Below are positions 1 through 10,424 of a stretch of DNA of 64,000 nt, piece after piece. Position 1 is the first letter of the stretch. Every line of letters starts with the position of its first letter. Location: NCBI GenBank assembly GCA_000827265.1, contig KN834885.1:1-64000 (forward strand). The letters run 5' to 3'. Origin of the DNA: Collybiopsis luxurians FD-317 M1. Taxonomy: Eukaryota > Basidiomycota > Agaricomycetes > Agaricales > Omphalotaceae. The position numbers and the translations under genes were made by a program. The notes below the pieces were generated by a model. The model did no database searches, had not been told where the DNA came from, and was given only the letters and a program-made list of their open reading frames with translations.

Positions 1-18
1 AGATGATATGATCAAGAA

Positions 19-204
19 ATGCGAGCATTAGTTACTGAAGAATCAGGTGCCCGAGAAAAGTATTTCACCTGGTTCACTCAGGAGTTTGATGTCTTTGCTA
101 CTAATATCTACAAAGGATTGAATACTCCTGAGATTAACCTACCAACTGCTTGGGATGTGTTTCGTCGGATGGCTATAGAAATGAAACCAGCTTTTACTCT
201 GTAG
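19..204 (+). CDS. Short ORF at window edge, possible 3' end of an unknown gene
   Basis: A 61-codon open frame ends in a stop at 202-204. It is rich in aromatic residues (segments such as KYFTWFTQEFDVF and AWDVFRRMAIEMKPAF) and reads more like protein than random sequence. The same frame has a stop at 4-6, so any upstream exon would have to join across an intron near the window start. I do not recognise the family. It could be the last exon of a gene or a transposon that begins outside the window. Confidence is low. Confidence 0.25.
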   Translation: MRALVTEESGAREKYFTWFTQEFDVFATNIYKGLNTPEINLPTAWDVFRRMAIEMKPAFTL

Positions 205-1097
205 TTAATGTAAACTACACCACAATAACTAACAGACATAGATGAAATTTGAATAATCTACCCTTAGAATCAGATCGAAGTGCTGTATCTATTTTATTAT
301 TCTTACTGGTAGATCCCTGGGCCTACAGAACCTCAAAAAAGTAGGACCTGGATGTGAAATGATTGAAATAGGCGCTCGGGCCGCCGGATCTCACAGGCCT
401 CGGCATCGGTGACAGCCATCAAACTCAAACCGATTTTTGAAAATGAACCGTGGCGTTCCCGCCTACCGTAATTGAATGGAGTAGATATACTCTGCTTTGA
501 CCGCTGCACAGATCGTTATGCGACAAACTACCTGTTCTCCCGCCTACTGTGATATTTTCCAGATCGAGCGATTTAATCGTCCCTGATACACACTCGATGG
601 CTCAAAGGGACTGGTGTTTATCTGTATTTTGGCTGGTCTGATTACAAGCTTTCGATGTTCTTAATACTGTCAGTATTTTCAGACAGTATTCTTGTTTAAA
701 GTGAAACGGAGAAAAAAAGTAAATACTTTGCATACTGAATCGAGCTGCAAGTAGTCCAGGTGGGGAGCGAGGCCTGCGCAACTCAGCTTCAGCTTCTGCA
801 AGAAACTTTCCGCTCTTCCTACGTTTCCCTCCGAGCACGAAATACAGCGGTCAGGGGAGGGTAAATTACCTGGCTAGACAGCCATTTTTCCTGACACCGA
901 TGTCAGTAGGTTACGGGAGCACTTCAACAAAATGTGTGCAAATTTTCCTTCTGGCACACGATGACAGAATACCATATTCCGATGTGATACTGGACTCGGA
1001 CATGAATACTTGATCCTTATATGAATGACACTCCTGTCTTCAAATATTTGGTCTGAAAGATCTGCTCTCATCATAATCCCATACAAACTACTAGTAC
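205..1097. other. Intergenic stretch, no gene recognised
   Basis: Nothing here shows protein-like reading on either strand beyond short chance ORFs. The right part is the 3' flank of the minus-strand esterase gene that ends at 1098. A palindromic 11-base motif, atactgtcagt...attttcagacagtat, lies at about 663-689. Confidence 0.4.
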
Positions 1098-3596
1098 TTA
1101 TAGAGGGTAAATCTGGGATAAATATGTCAAGTAATCCATTCCATGTTGACGATAATCATCCTGGGAGATACTCAGCGGCGGTTGCCCATCATTAAACTGA
1201 AGCATTTCGAAACTGGGGCCGCTGTACTCTGGCCAGTAGATGTCCTCAGAATCAGAGATGTTATTCCCAATGTTTCCATGTCCATTGGGATTGAGAGTCC
1301 TGGTAAAATGAATGAGAAAGTCTGCCATGTCTCCCGGCCCATATATATCCAGTAGATCACTAGCGTGAAACTGAAAGGAGAGGACATCAATTCATAGATT
1401 AGATTTGAGGAGAAGCATGATTATCCACTCACCGATCCTAGAACAGGCAGGGCATGGAATCGCTTGTAGACTTGAAGAAGGAAAGAAACGTAGGATCAGT
1501 CGAACAAGAATAGACAATGTTGCTCGTGCTTTCTACTCACCAAAGGCCCAGATCGGCTGCTCTCCGACTCTTTGAGACAAGAAGAATCGACGAGGGGCTT
1601 GAAACACATAATCACCCCAAAGTGCAGCGATTCTCTGAAATTCGGGCAAGGTGACATTTGATTTTTTACCAGTACCTAAAGGAGAGCCTTGTGCTGGGTA
1701 GAGTTCTAAAAGTTCTGCGAGTTGCAATTCTGAAATATCAGGCATAAGGACAGTTTGAATGTATTCTCTGAGAGCGGCTTCCGAGCTAAAACTCGAACGA
1801 TGTAACTCCCAAAGCCATTGTAAAAGTGAGGGGAACATAGGTCACGTTCATTGCGGAGAGGGAAAAGAGAGTTCCTTCATCATCGCAATCCCCTTAACAC
1901 AAATGGATAACTGTTACGTTGACTCGGAGGTGCACTGGATACTAACCACTAATTATTGGAACTGCTGCAACCTGACCCTGCTGCACCAAGATTTGGGGGT
2001 TGTCAGATAGGAACACTCCATCGACACGAGGGATCCATGCAAGTCTCAGAGACTGAATCGAAGCAAGACGTAAGTACAGAGACACTGGCTTTGAAGCAGT
2101 AAGACACCTGATATGAGAGAAAATCTGGAGTTGCATCGGCAGCAGTTTTGAGCTGTGTGTACGGAACATCTCGTAGACATTGCAGAGTGTCAAAGGATCC
2201 AGAACATCCTGTGGCAGCGACTATCTGGTCGTAATCTGCCCACAATATGCGCATTATTAGCAGTAACATAAATTCAAGGTAAATAGTACTCACATGGCTG
2301 ACCGTCTGCAATATCTTCTACGGCAATGGGAGAGCCAGATTGCATAAACGCCGCGTGAAATAGTCCCTCCGGGTTGCCACCATTTGCGACCAACTGAAAA
2401 GCTACGGAAAATGCTCCAGACGATTCACCCCAGCTGTAGGAAGATATACAAATTAGTATAAGAGCTGAAATGAGGGACTTTCTCCCAGGGGGACTGACAT
2501 AGTAACTTGAGTTGGATCTCCCCCAAATACCTTGATATACTTCTGGATCCATTTAAGTGCCTCGCGCTCTATTCGAAGATACTTGTTCTTGGCTGACAAT
2601 CAGAAGTTTAGCCGCTTACGATCATGTAATCCAAGATTTCCGACCCCAGCATCTTTGACTTCTTGGCTGGCAAGAAAGCCGAATACTGTGATACATCGCA
2701 AGTAAGTAGAAATTGGTGGTAATACGACAGGTTTTCCATACCGGAGAGTCGATAATTCATGGAGACATAGATTACTGGCTCCCCGAGCTGGATAGAACGC
2801 TCGACGATTGCGGTACCGTTGTACCTTTTTGTGAGTTTGCTCACTATCTTTGTGCCTGGGTCATATAAAATGAACGTACGTCTGCGTAGTACCAATCTGG
2901 AAAGCTCCTTGAAAAAATATGAGCTATTTTGAGTGTGATCTATAGCCTTGACTATACCTCCGTGAATCCACTAGACAAGAATGAAGAATGTAATTCAAAT
3001 AATCGAAAGATCCCTACGTGAAAAGTCAAAGCTCACCACAATCACAGGCAGATTAGACGTAGGTGAAGAAAAAGCTGGCCTGATCACATTGACGGTCAAG
3101 CCTGCGGAGAAATTACTCAGGCCCAATTTGGCGGCTCAAGCTCATCGCACTCACAGGCTTCGTCTTGTGTGGATGCATTTGTGACTATCATGCTAAGAAC
3201 GTCGAAAACTTCTTTGGGAAGACCAGAAGGCAGATTTGGGGCGCTGAGATTCTGCTGAGGGCATGTAGGTCCGTATGTCTGCGCGGAAAAGTCGCTACCA
3301 TAAGCAGAGATAGGTTGAGGCAAATTGAATCGAAGATTTCCAATACTGTGTATCCGCAACAGCAGGACAATTAGAATCAGCCTGCCTTGGGATCAAGTGA
3401 CAAAATTCTAAAAAATGACAGCGTACGGAGGCTGCGCATAAGGTACACCCAAAAACCTTTCAACATTGCCAAACGATTGTCCAGTAACTACAGCGGAATC
3501 GAGAACGACAGTCGGGACATCCGGAGTAGCCTTGATTAGACCGAGGAATATTTGCAGCGCAATTTTTATGGAGGAAATACTCAGCATTTGGTCCAA
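1098..3596 (-). CDS. Secreted carboxylesterase/lipase (type B, alpha/beta hydrolase), intact copy
   Basis: A multi-exon gene for a type-B carboxylesterase/lipase, a serine hydrolase acting on carboxyl esters. It starts with a hydrophobic signal-like peptide (MDQMLSISSIKIALQIFLG; start at 3596, or the next Met at 3587). The family N-terminus VVLDSAVVTG...RFLGVPYAQPP follows, then IGNLRFNLPQP after intron 1. A 13-base microexon (2958-2970) encodes WIHGG, the oxyanion-hole loop, and joins in frame to AFQIGTTQT. The nucleophile elbow is WGESSG at about 2435-2400. The acidic triad region is CDDEGT near 1875, and the triad histidine is in FHASDLLDIYGPGDMADF near 1375-1310. Splicing as read keeps all exons in frame to the stop at 1098, giving roughly 540 residues, normal for the family. 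It lies head-to-tail with a decayed paralog just upstream. Substrate cannot be told from sequence. Confidence 0.85.
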
Positions 3597-4505
3597 CTCT
3601 GGACAAGGTACCAGGGTAAACTGAGCAAGCCAACTTGGTCAAGAGACCATTTTTATACGAGCATAATCCAAAGTCTTGGAAATTAGAAGCCAAGTTCGTG
3701 GGTTTCGTACGCCACAGACACCTGGTGCCAGCTAATCGGGTCATGGCTAACTTTCCATCGCATTTACTGGATGACTTCCCATAGAAATTAAAGCTTCCAA
3801 TAAATAATCCGGCACTTATTGGAAATTAGATTATGAGTCAAGTTATTTGCCTTATCATTCCCGCCAACGCTAAAGTCAAGTATCACGCTCACCTGATTTT
3901 GTTGATCCCAAGTCGCTCGGACCTACTCGGCTTGAGTCGATGCAGGTGGAAACGTCACCGGAGTATCCAAAAATGGGCTAGGAAATGTCATCGAAGGTTG
4001 AAAAAAATCTACGAAGGGGTCCTGAGTCCTGACCCCTTCGTAGATTTAAAGTTTACGACGCCTCTCGAATTTCAAATTTCAGCACTCGGAGCACTACCCG
4101 AGCATTCTGAATCGATTAATTGCAAGATTTTCGACAGTTAATGCCTACGGGAACTCATCCACTGTGTCTATGCGAGTAATTGATGTGTTTAAAAGCTTAA
4201 ATTGGACCATCATCATCAAATCAAGTATCATCCTTCTTGAGAGTGCTACTTGCCCTCTTCAGCGCGCTATAATCGGCATCTCTAGGATCAAGTTCCTACC
4301 CACCCTAAATTAAACTGGCCGAAGAAGTCGCAGAAAGCGAAAGGGAAAGCGTAGCACTTTTCTCGCCACCGTGGCCCAAACTCTCATAACGATGGCAACA
4401 ATTAACAAACTTCGTGCAAGCTCCCTGGCCAAGCAGGGATCCACAGGAAGGAAATTATACATTTTGATCAGAATACGGGAACGAAGCTCGAAGTTAAAAA
4501 CGCCA
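3597..4505. other. Intergenic region between the two esterase copies
   Basis: This is the promoter side of the intact esterase and the 3' flank of the decayed one. No gene is recognised. It contains a strong perfect hairpin at 4005-4047, listed separately. Confidence 0.45.
4005..4047. repeat. Perfect inverted repeat (17-bp arms, 9-base loop)
   Basis: The left arm AAATCTACGAAGGGGTC (4005-4021) is exactly complementary to the right arm GACCCCTTCGTAGATTT (4031-4047), with the loop CTGAGTCCT between them. Nothing coding covers it. It could be a regulatory hairpin, a tiny foldback element or a recombination scar. Confidence 0.8.
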
Positions 4506-7500
4506 CTACAACCCTTCCGAAGGATCTGCTTGGAACAACTGTATCAAGTACTCTATCTCATCCTGACGATAATAATCCTGGGAGATATTTAACGGCTGTA
4601 GGAGGTTATCAAGGAGAGAATTGAACTGGAGCATCGGATAATTAGGACCGCCGTACTCTGGCCAGCGAATATTACTCGGAAGTAAAGAGCCCGACTGGCC
4701 ACTGGGATCGAGGTGCGTTGCAAAGTGAATGAGAAAATCCGCCATGTCTCCCGATCCGTAAACGTTCAGGATATCAGTAGCATGCGCCTGGCGGAAACCA
4801 TTGTGGATTAGATGTGACGAACGAGCACCTCTGCTAAAGGATAACTCACTGATCCCAGTACAGGCAACTCTTTCAATCGTTTATTGACTTGAGGAAGAAA
4901 CGATGAAAACCAGTCATCAGTCCAAATTTCTATTCTCCAAACGTCCAGGCCCAAAGACGCTACTCACTATACACCCAAAGCGGCTGCTTTCCAGCTCTAC
5001 TTCGCGTGAAAAATCTCCGGGACCGTGAAGTAGAACATCACCCAAAAGTGCAGCGATTCTCTTATATTCAGGCGTGATGGCATTCAAAAGACCAGTGTCA
5101 AAGGGAGAGCCCTTTGTGGGGTCCTCTGGGTAGAGTTCCAGAATTTTTTCGCTATGCGAGTCTGAGATATTGGGAATGATAACGTTTCTGATGTATTCCT
5201 TAAAAGCGGTCCCTGAACTGGGGTTTCGAATGATGAATGAGCTGACGATTGAAGTTTTGATCCGAAGGAGCAGAAACCAGAAACGCACGTTACGTTTAGT
5301 GAAGCAAGGCTAAAGATAGTCCCCTCATCGTCGCAATTGCCTGAATCATTCATAGTTAAACCCGGTATGTGCTTGGAAACGCCCCGTAAACTTACCGGTA
5401 ACCACTGGAATCGGTGCGATCTCTCCCCTTTGTACTAACATTTGAGGGTTGTCAAGCAGGAAGACCCCATCGACGCGCGGGAGCCATGGCAGTTCTATGG
5501 ACTGTTTGAAGGAAGGGGATGAGTACAGGGTAATTCACAATACACTACCATGAGCGGAAAGATACCTGATATGAGAAGATATTCGGAGTTTCGTCGAGGG
5601 CAGCTTTCAGCTGCGGGTAAGGAACGTGCCGTAGACATTCCAGAGTATTAGACAATCTGGAACAATTCGTCGCAGCGACCAATTGGTTATAGTCTGATTG
5701 TGTTTAAGCGAGATGAATCGAGCGAGCGAACGATTCTTCATCAGACTCACATTTCTGACCGAGGGTAATATCTCCGACAGAAAGGGGAGAACCAGATTCC
5801 ATGAATGCTGCACGAAAAAGCCCTTCTGGGTCGCCTCCGTTGGCAAGCATATGCAAGGAAGCAGAAATTGATCCAGCGGATTCGCCCCAGCTAGACAAAG
5901 GAAATTCGACTGAGGACACGAGAGGGACTATTTTCTGGACAAAACGCAAATGGTGACCTTGGTCGGATCTCCTCCAAACGCCTTGATGTATTTCTGGACC
6001 CATCTCAGTGCCTCTCGTTCTGCGCAAGGATGCATCTGTGAATCACTGCCAGTATAAGGGATCCAGCGTTAGCCACTTACGATCATGTAGTCCAAGGTTT
6101 CCGACTTTAGCATCTTTGACTTCTTGACTGGCGAGAAAGCCAAACGCTGTGATACGTTGTCAACAAGTGTAAACAGTGGTCATATGCGAAGTTTTTCATA
6201 CCGGAGAGTCGATAGTTCATGGAGACATAGATCACTGGTTCTCCGAGCTGTATGGAACGCTCGACGATAGTACTTCCATCATACCTATTTGCGTTTCATT
6301 CAACGAGCAGGACTAGTACCTAGGGTAAAGACGTACGTTGCAGTTCCACCAAACTCCCAACCGCGGGGTGGAGACTTTAACGAGCGCCCTGTCCGAGTGT
6401 CCGAGCAAGTACGAGCAAAAATCTCCGAGGTCCGAGCCATATGGAAATGCTTTGTTAATAGATATACAGGTCCATAAAGCTAATAAATCATGATACAGAC
6501 CTCTATTAAGGCTCAATAATCAAATAATAATCGAATGAAATACTGAATCTTTTTAGTAATCCATGCATTACATGTCAAAGAAACTAGCACTCTTATGCTT
6601 GGTATATGCTTGTAAAATGCTACAATGAAACCTTTATTGCTTTGGAAAGGCAATCTCAGAGTTCAAAGACCTGATCTTCAATAAACACAATGAAACTACG
6701 TTGCATTAGCTATGCTAAATATCACAAAATGAGGGAATTTTGCTATGACATTCTGTACTTGGTGAGATTGATAGAAACAATGTATGAAATATCATACTAA
6801 TATACTTTTTAACTGTACTGATGTTGCTTGGACACTTGTTGAAGTTGCTTGGACTCTTGTCAAAATTGCTCGGACGCTCGGACTTGGTTTGGACACTCGG
6901 ACCGGTGGCTCGTACTTGCTCGCACCTGCTCGTACTTTCTCGCACTTTCTCGTACTTGCTCGTACTTGCTTGCACCTGCTCGTATGTATCTGTACTCTTT
7001 CTTGTATAAGGATGTATAATTATGTCCAGGGGAGAAAGCTGAATCAATGAAGGTCGCATAGGTAGATCACATTCAGTAGAGAAGTAAATACATACATTAC
7101 TAAGTCTGACTCCTTGTTTTGCAAAATATCATATGCAGCCTAGGTCTGGACTTATCATTAGGAGGTTTCTCTTCCTCCCCTTTAGAGTCCAACTTAAACT
7201 CTGGACCTCGCTGTCAACATGAGTTAGAGTGTATCAAAGAGGTGGGCTTGCTTCTCGCTGCTTGAATATCATTGAACTAATTACTTGAGGGCACGTAAGG
7301 GTGCTAAATGGTGTAGTACCTAGTCCTACCTAGCATATTGGATGTAGCTCGGCCCGCTCGTACTTGCTCGTACCTGCTCGTATCTGCTCGGACGCTCGGA
7401 CTGGCTGCTCGTTAAAATCACTAACCCCTCCCAACCGCCTTGATAGAGTATAAGCATTCTTGCGCACGACCCATAGATTTGACATACCTCCATACATCCA

Positions 7501-8121
7501 CTAGAGGGTAGTGAAAGGTGAGTACTCCGTTTTGCGCGGCAAAGGCGAATAATGTGCTTACCACAAGTATGGGCAAGTTGGACGTAGCTGAAGCGCTAGC
7601 TGGTTTGATAACATTGATGGTAAGGCCTGCAAAAATTAGGTTGAGCGTGACAGCGCTTCAAGGATGGTCTGGAAATGCTTACAGTCCTCGTCATCGGGCA
7701 ATACGAGTGAGAATAAGCTGCCAATCAAGTTCGTTACATTGTTGGGAATATCTCCCGGTAGATTCAAGGGGCCTAGCCTCTGCTGGGGGCAAGACGGTCC
7801 GAACTCCAGGGCGGAGAAATCGCCATTGTAAGCGGGAATCGGCTGAGGCAGATTGAATCGAAGATTTCCAGTACTGTAAATTTCAAACACTGAGATGGAC
7901 GCGTAGCAATCAATAGAATGGCACAAACGGAGGCTGAGCAAAAGGTATGCCCAAAACTTTTGAACGTTGCCGACTGCTAACCCAGTAACGACAGCCGAAT
8001 CGAGAGTGACGGCTGGAGCGATCAAAGATGCTTTGGCGAGAAAGCGTGCAAGGCGATCGCGAGTTGGACGAGTAGAAAGCTCAACATTTGGGCGAACGAT
8101 GAGAAGGGAAGGGAGGGCCAC
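4506..8121 (-). pseudogene. Carboxylesterase/lipase pseudogene, split by a transposon
   Basis: A tandem paralog of the esterase at 1098-3596, with recognisable exons for VTLDSAVVTG, NLRFNLPQPI, GGWEFGGT, FGGDPTKVTI, WGESAG, NDSGNCDDEGT and GDMADFLIHF (last stop at 4506). Several lesions argue it is dead. The signal-peptide frame from the ATG at 8087 (MLSFLLVQLAIALHAFS) runs into a TGA unless one base is restored before VTLDSAVV. A run of five A in the intact gene is four here (about 7954-7957), which breaks the frame before the expected LGIPFAQPP. The 13-base microexon (7488-7500) reads WMYGG instead of WIHGG, losing the usual histidine. The intron donor after FGGDPTKVTI lacks GT (about 5948). 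A 1.06-kb element sits 10 bases into the next exon. The 3' half is still well conserved, so inactivation may be recent or the 3' half may evolve slowly. Confidence 0.8.
6355..7438. mobile_element. Non-autonomous inverted-repeat DNA transposon (MULE-like) inside the esterase pseudogene
   Basis: The element spans about 6365-7428 and is flanked by the same 10 bases, TCCCAACCGC, at 6355-6364 and 7429-7438. Its ends are inverted repeats of about 50 bases beginning GGGGT and sharing TTTTAACGAGC or CTTTAACGAGC, then GTCCGAG and GTACGAGC words. Subterminal blocks repeat the words tccgagc and gtacgagc many times, including an internal block at about 6860-7000. No transposase ORF is seen. A 9-11-base target duplication with long terminal repeats fits Mutator-like (MULE) elements, but the family is an inference. 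Read on the esterase strand, the duplicated 10 bases are exactly the first 10 bases of an exon. Confidence 0.75.
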
Positions 8122-8656
8122 CGACCACTTCTTATATGAATACGCTCTGGTCTCCTATTTAGGAACCGCGGTTTCGCACCGTCTTGTCAGTGAATCCTAG
8201 GAAGAAACGACCCTAATTTGAGTAGCTTTGGGCCTTGGCCCTGGAGGCGCCCAATTTCCTAATTGAGACGCGTAGCCACTCGGTCCGTCTTTGAACCTAT
8301 CATCCATGATCCCGGAGCTTGCCAAAAACGAGGAGATCTACAGCAGCGGCGGTCGCTCGACGTTGTCAACTGCGAGCCCGACAGCGGCGATGTTGTGAAG
8401 GTGAGCACTGGGTTAACCTCTGAAACCCGGCGATTAGACTACGACCCTGTCGTACGTCTTTCCTTCTTTCCTTGTCGCGCGATTCAGCTGGACTTTTGAA
8501 TGCATTAGTGGCTCAAGGTCAACTAGTTGATATGCACGGACCCAGGTATCTGACCGTTCTAGCAGCGCCAGCCTGTTCACGTGCCAATGCGCGTCTTCTA
8601 TCTCAGACTCTCACCATCGTCAAAAGCCAGAATCTGCCTAGTAGCGTTGGCCCAAA
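8122..8656. other. Intergenic region upstream of the first F-box gene
   Basis: This is the promoter interval between the decayed esterase and the plus-strand F-box gene. It contains only short ORFs without family features and no repeat that I can support. Confidence 0.4.
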
Positions 8657-10291
8657 ATGTCTTTCCAGGCAGCCCTAGAAAGCTTTCAGATCAGAACTAA
8701 CCTGGACTTGGCAGATACATACGAAAAGCTGCGAACCGAGTATGGGTCCTCCGTCCCTTCCAAAGCCGAACTCGCACGCGAAATCGCAGAAGCCGAGAAG
8801 GAGATGGACGGGTGCGAAGCACAAGTTCATCGGCTGCAGTGCCATATCCAGCTCCTCCAGCATCATCGACGGCGATTGGACGAGTACACAATGTGTCTGC
8901 GCTCCCTCATGGCCCCACTTCGGAAACTTCCTAACGAACTCATGCTCCGGATATTCGACTGGGCTTGTGAGATGAACGATTTAACATCTGGAAGGTTGCA
9001 GACGATGCCTGCGTTGACCATTAGCTGCGTGTGCTCTCACTGGAGGGATCTTGCGAAATCTTACCCTCGATTATGGAGTCGTATATGCGTCGACTTGACG
9101 GAAATGCACCTCGATCGAAGGGATTTGACGCTCTTGGAAACGTACCTCGAACTATCGCAAGAATCCCCATTGAGCATTGAGATCTTGGGGCACAAGCTGG
9201 AAACCTTAGAGCCCCGTCAAGCAGCTCTTTGTTCTATGCTAGGTTCATACAGCGAACGCTGGCAAGAGCTCATAGTTTCGCAACCGACATTCTACAAAGC
9301 TCTACTCACTCATGATCCCAATCACTTCCCCTTGCTCGATTCACTTACCATCTCAAACTTTGGTTTTCGTCTACCCGGGAGTCTAGATCGTTTCCAGGAT
9401 GCTTCCCGACTACAGTCATTATCGCTCTTGAGCTTCCCATTAGCTAAAGTACACAAATCCAATTTTCCCTGGCAGCAGCTCACATCGTTGAACATATGCT
9501 CATACTCGAAGGAAATCAAATCCCTCATGGAAGCCTCGTCCAATCTGACAGAGCTGAGTTTCCGCGAGTGGGAGGACGGCACTTTCAAACGAAACTCTTT
9601 CCCCGTTGTCGCTCCCACCGTCCGAGCCCTCTCATTCTCTGTTTCCCAAACATCCCACCACGAGTCAGAGAGCTTGATCGACGTCGTCCTATCATCAACG
9701 ACCTTCCCCGCTCTAACATCCTTATACATCGACCGAATCGACGTAAAGGAAGATTACGAGCATCCTTGGCCAAAGGACATCGTACAAAACTTTTTATCCC
9801 GGTCCCGCTGTACCCTCACCACACTTTCTCTCAAATCGATCCCGATTGTGGACGAGGATCTCATCGATCTCCTCCGTCGTCTTCCCTCGCTGCTTCATCT
9901 GGCCATTGACGACTCGAGCGTTACAGCTCATAACAGCCCGATAACATTGCGTTTCATTCAGAGTTTGCATGCGTTTAGGTACAACGGCAGGAGTTCGAGT
10001 TCATCCATCCTCGTTCGGAAGCTGCAGAGCCTCTCGCTCACGTTCAGCGGGTTTGGCCCTAAAAGCTTCAGCGATAGAGATTTCGTGGGGGTCGTCTCAT
10101 CGAGGTGGTACTCGGGGTGTTATACGGACAATTCGGAGATCGGGACGGCATGCTTGAGTTCGGTGGTGATGCGTTTTCTTCATCGGGACGTAAGCGACGA
10201 TGTATACGCTCCTTTGAAGCACCTCGAGGAGGCGGGAATGAGGGTGGTGATACTCGCACAGCCAAAGCTTCCGAGTCTGTACAGTAAATAA
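8657..10291 (+). CDS. F-box domain protein with N-terminal coiled coil, single exon
   Basis: An intronless 544-residue frame. Residues about 25-80 form a charged heptad-like coiled coil (KAELAREIAEAEKEMDGCEAQ and following). Directly after comes an F-box-like motif at about 90-125: LRKLPNELMLRIFDWACE, then TISCVCSHWRDLAKSYPRLWS. The rest is leucine-rich with irregular LRR-like strands. This arrangement is typical of the large F-box family in agaricomycetes, whose members are thought to act as substrate adaptors of SCF ubiquitin ligases through Skp1. The target is unknown. The gene converges on the phosphatidylserine decarboxylase gene, with about 130 bases between their stops. A more distant F-box gene lies at 40975-42690. 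Confidence 0.85.
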   Translation: MSFQAALESFQIRTNLDLADTYEKLRTEYGSSVPSKAELAREIAEAEKEMDGCEAQVHRLQCHIQLLQHHRRRLDEYTMCLRSLMAPLRKLPNELMLRIFDWACEMNDLTSGRLQTMPALTISCVCSHWRDLAKSYPRLWSRICVDLTEMHLDRRDLTLLETYLELSQESPLSIEILGHKLETLEPRQAALCSMLGSYSERWQELIVSQPTFYKALLTHDPNHFPLLDSLTISNFGFRLPGSLDRFQDASRLQSLSLLSFPLAKVHKSNFPWQQLTSLNICSYSKEIKSLMEASSNLTELSFREWEDGTFKRNSFPVVAPTVRALSFSVSQTSHHESESLIDVVLSSTTFPALTSLYIDRIDVKEDYEHPWPKDIVQNFLSRSRCTLTTLSLKSIPIVDEDLIDLLRRLPSLLHLAIDDSSVTAHNSPITLRFIQSLHAFRYNGRSSSSSILVRKLQSLSLTFSGFGPKSFSDRDFVGVVSSRWYSGCYTDNSEIGTACLSSVVMRFLHRDVSDDVYAPLKHLEEAGMRVVILAQPKLPSLYSK

Positions 10292-10424
10292 CGACAACAT
10301 AATTTATGGATTATCTTTGCTTCAAAATACATCGTTACAGTCTGAGTCCACCTACATAAATTTTACATTAGGACTGTCAGGGTCACAAATAAGGATATAC
10401 TGGGTATTAAATTTCGATTATTCC

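Noticed and set aside
6784..7050. ORFs with repeated Leu/Thr/Arg words
   Set aside because: Created by the subterminal repeats of the transposon in the esterase pseudogene.
9322..9729. Minus-strand 135-codon ORF inside the F-box gene
   Set aside because: Antisense shadow of a well-supported F-box coding sequence.
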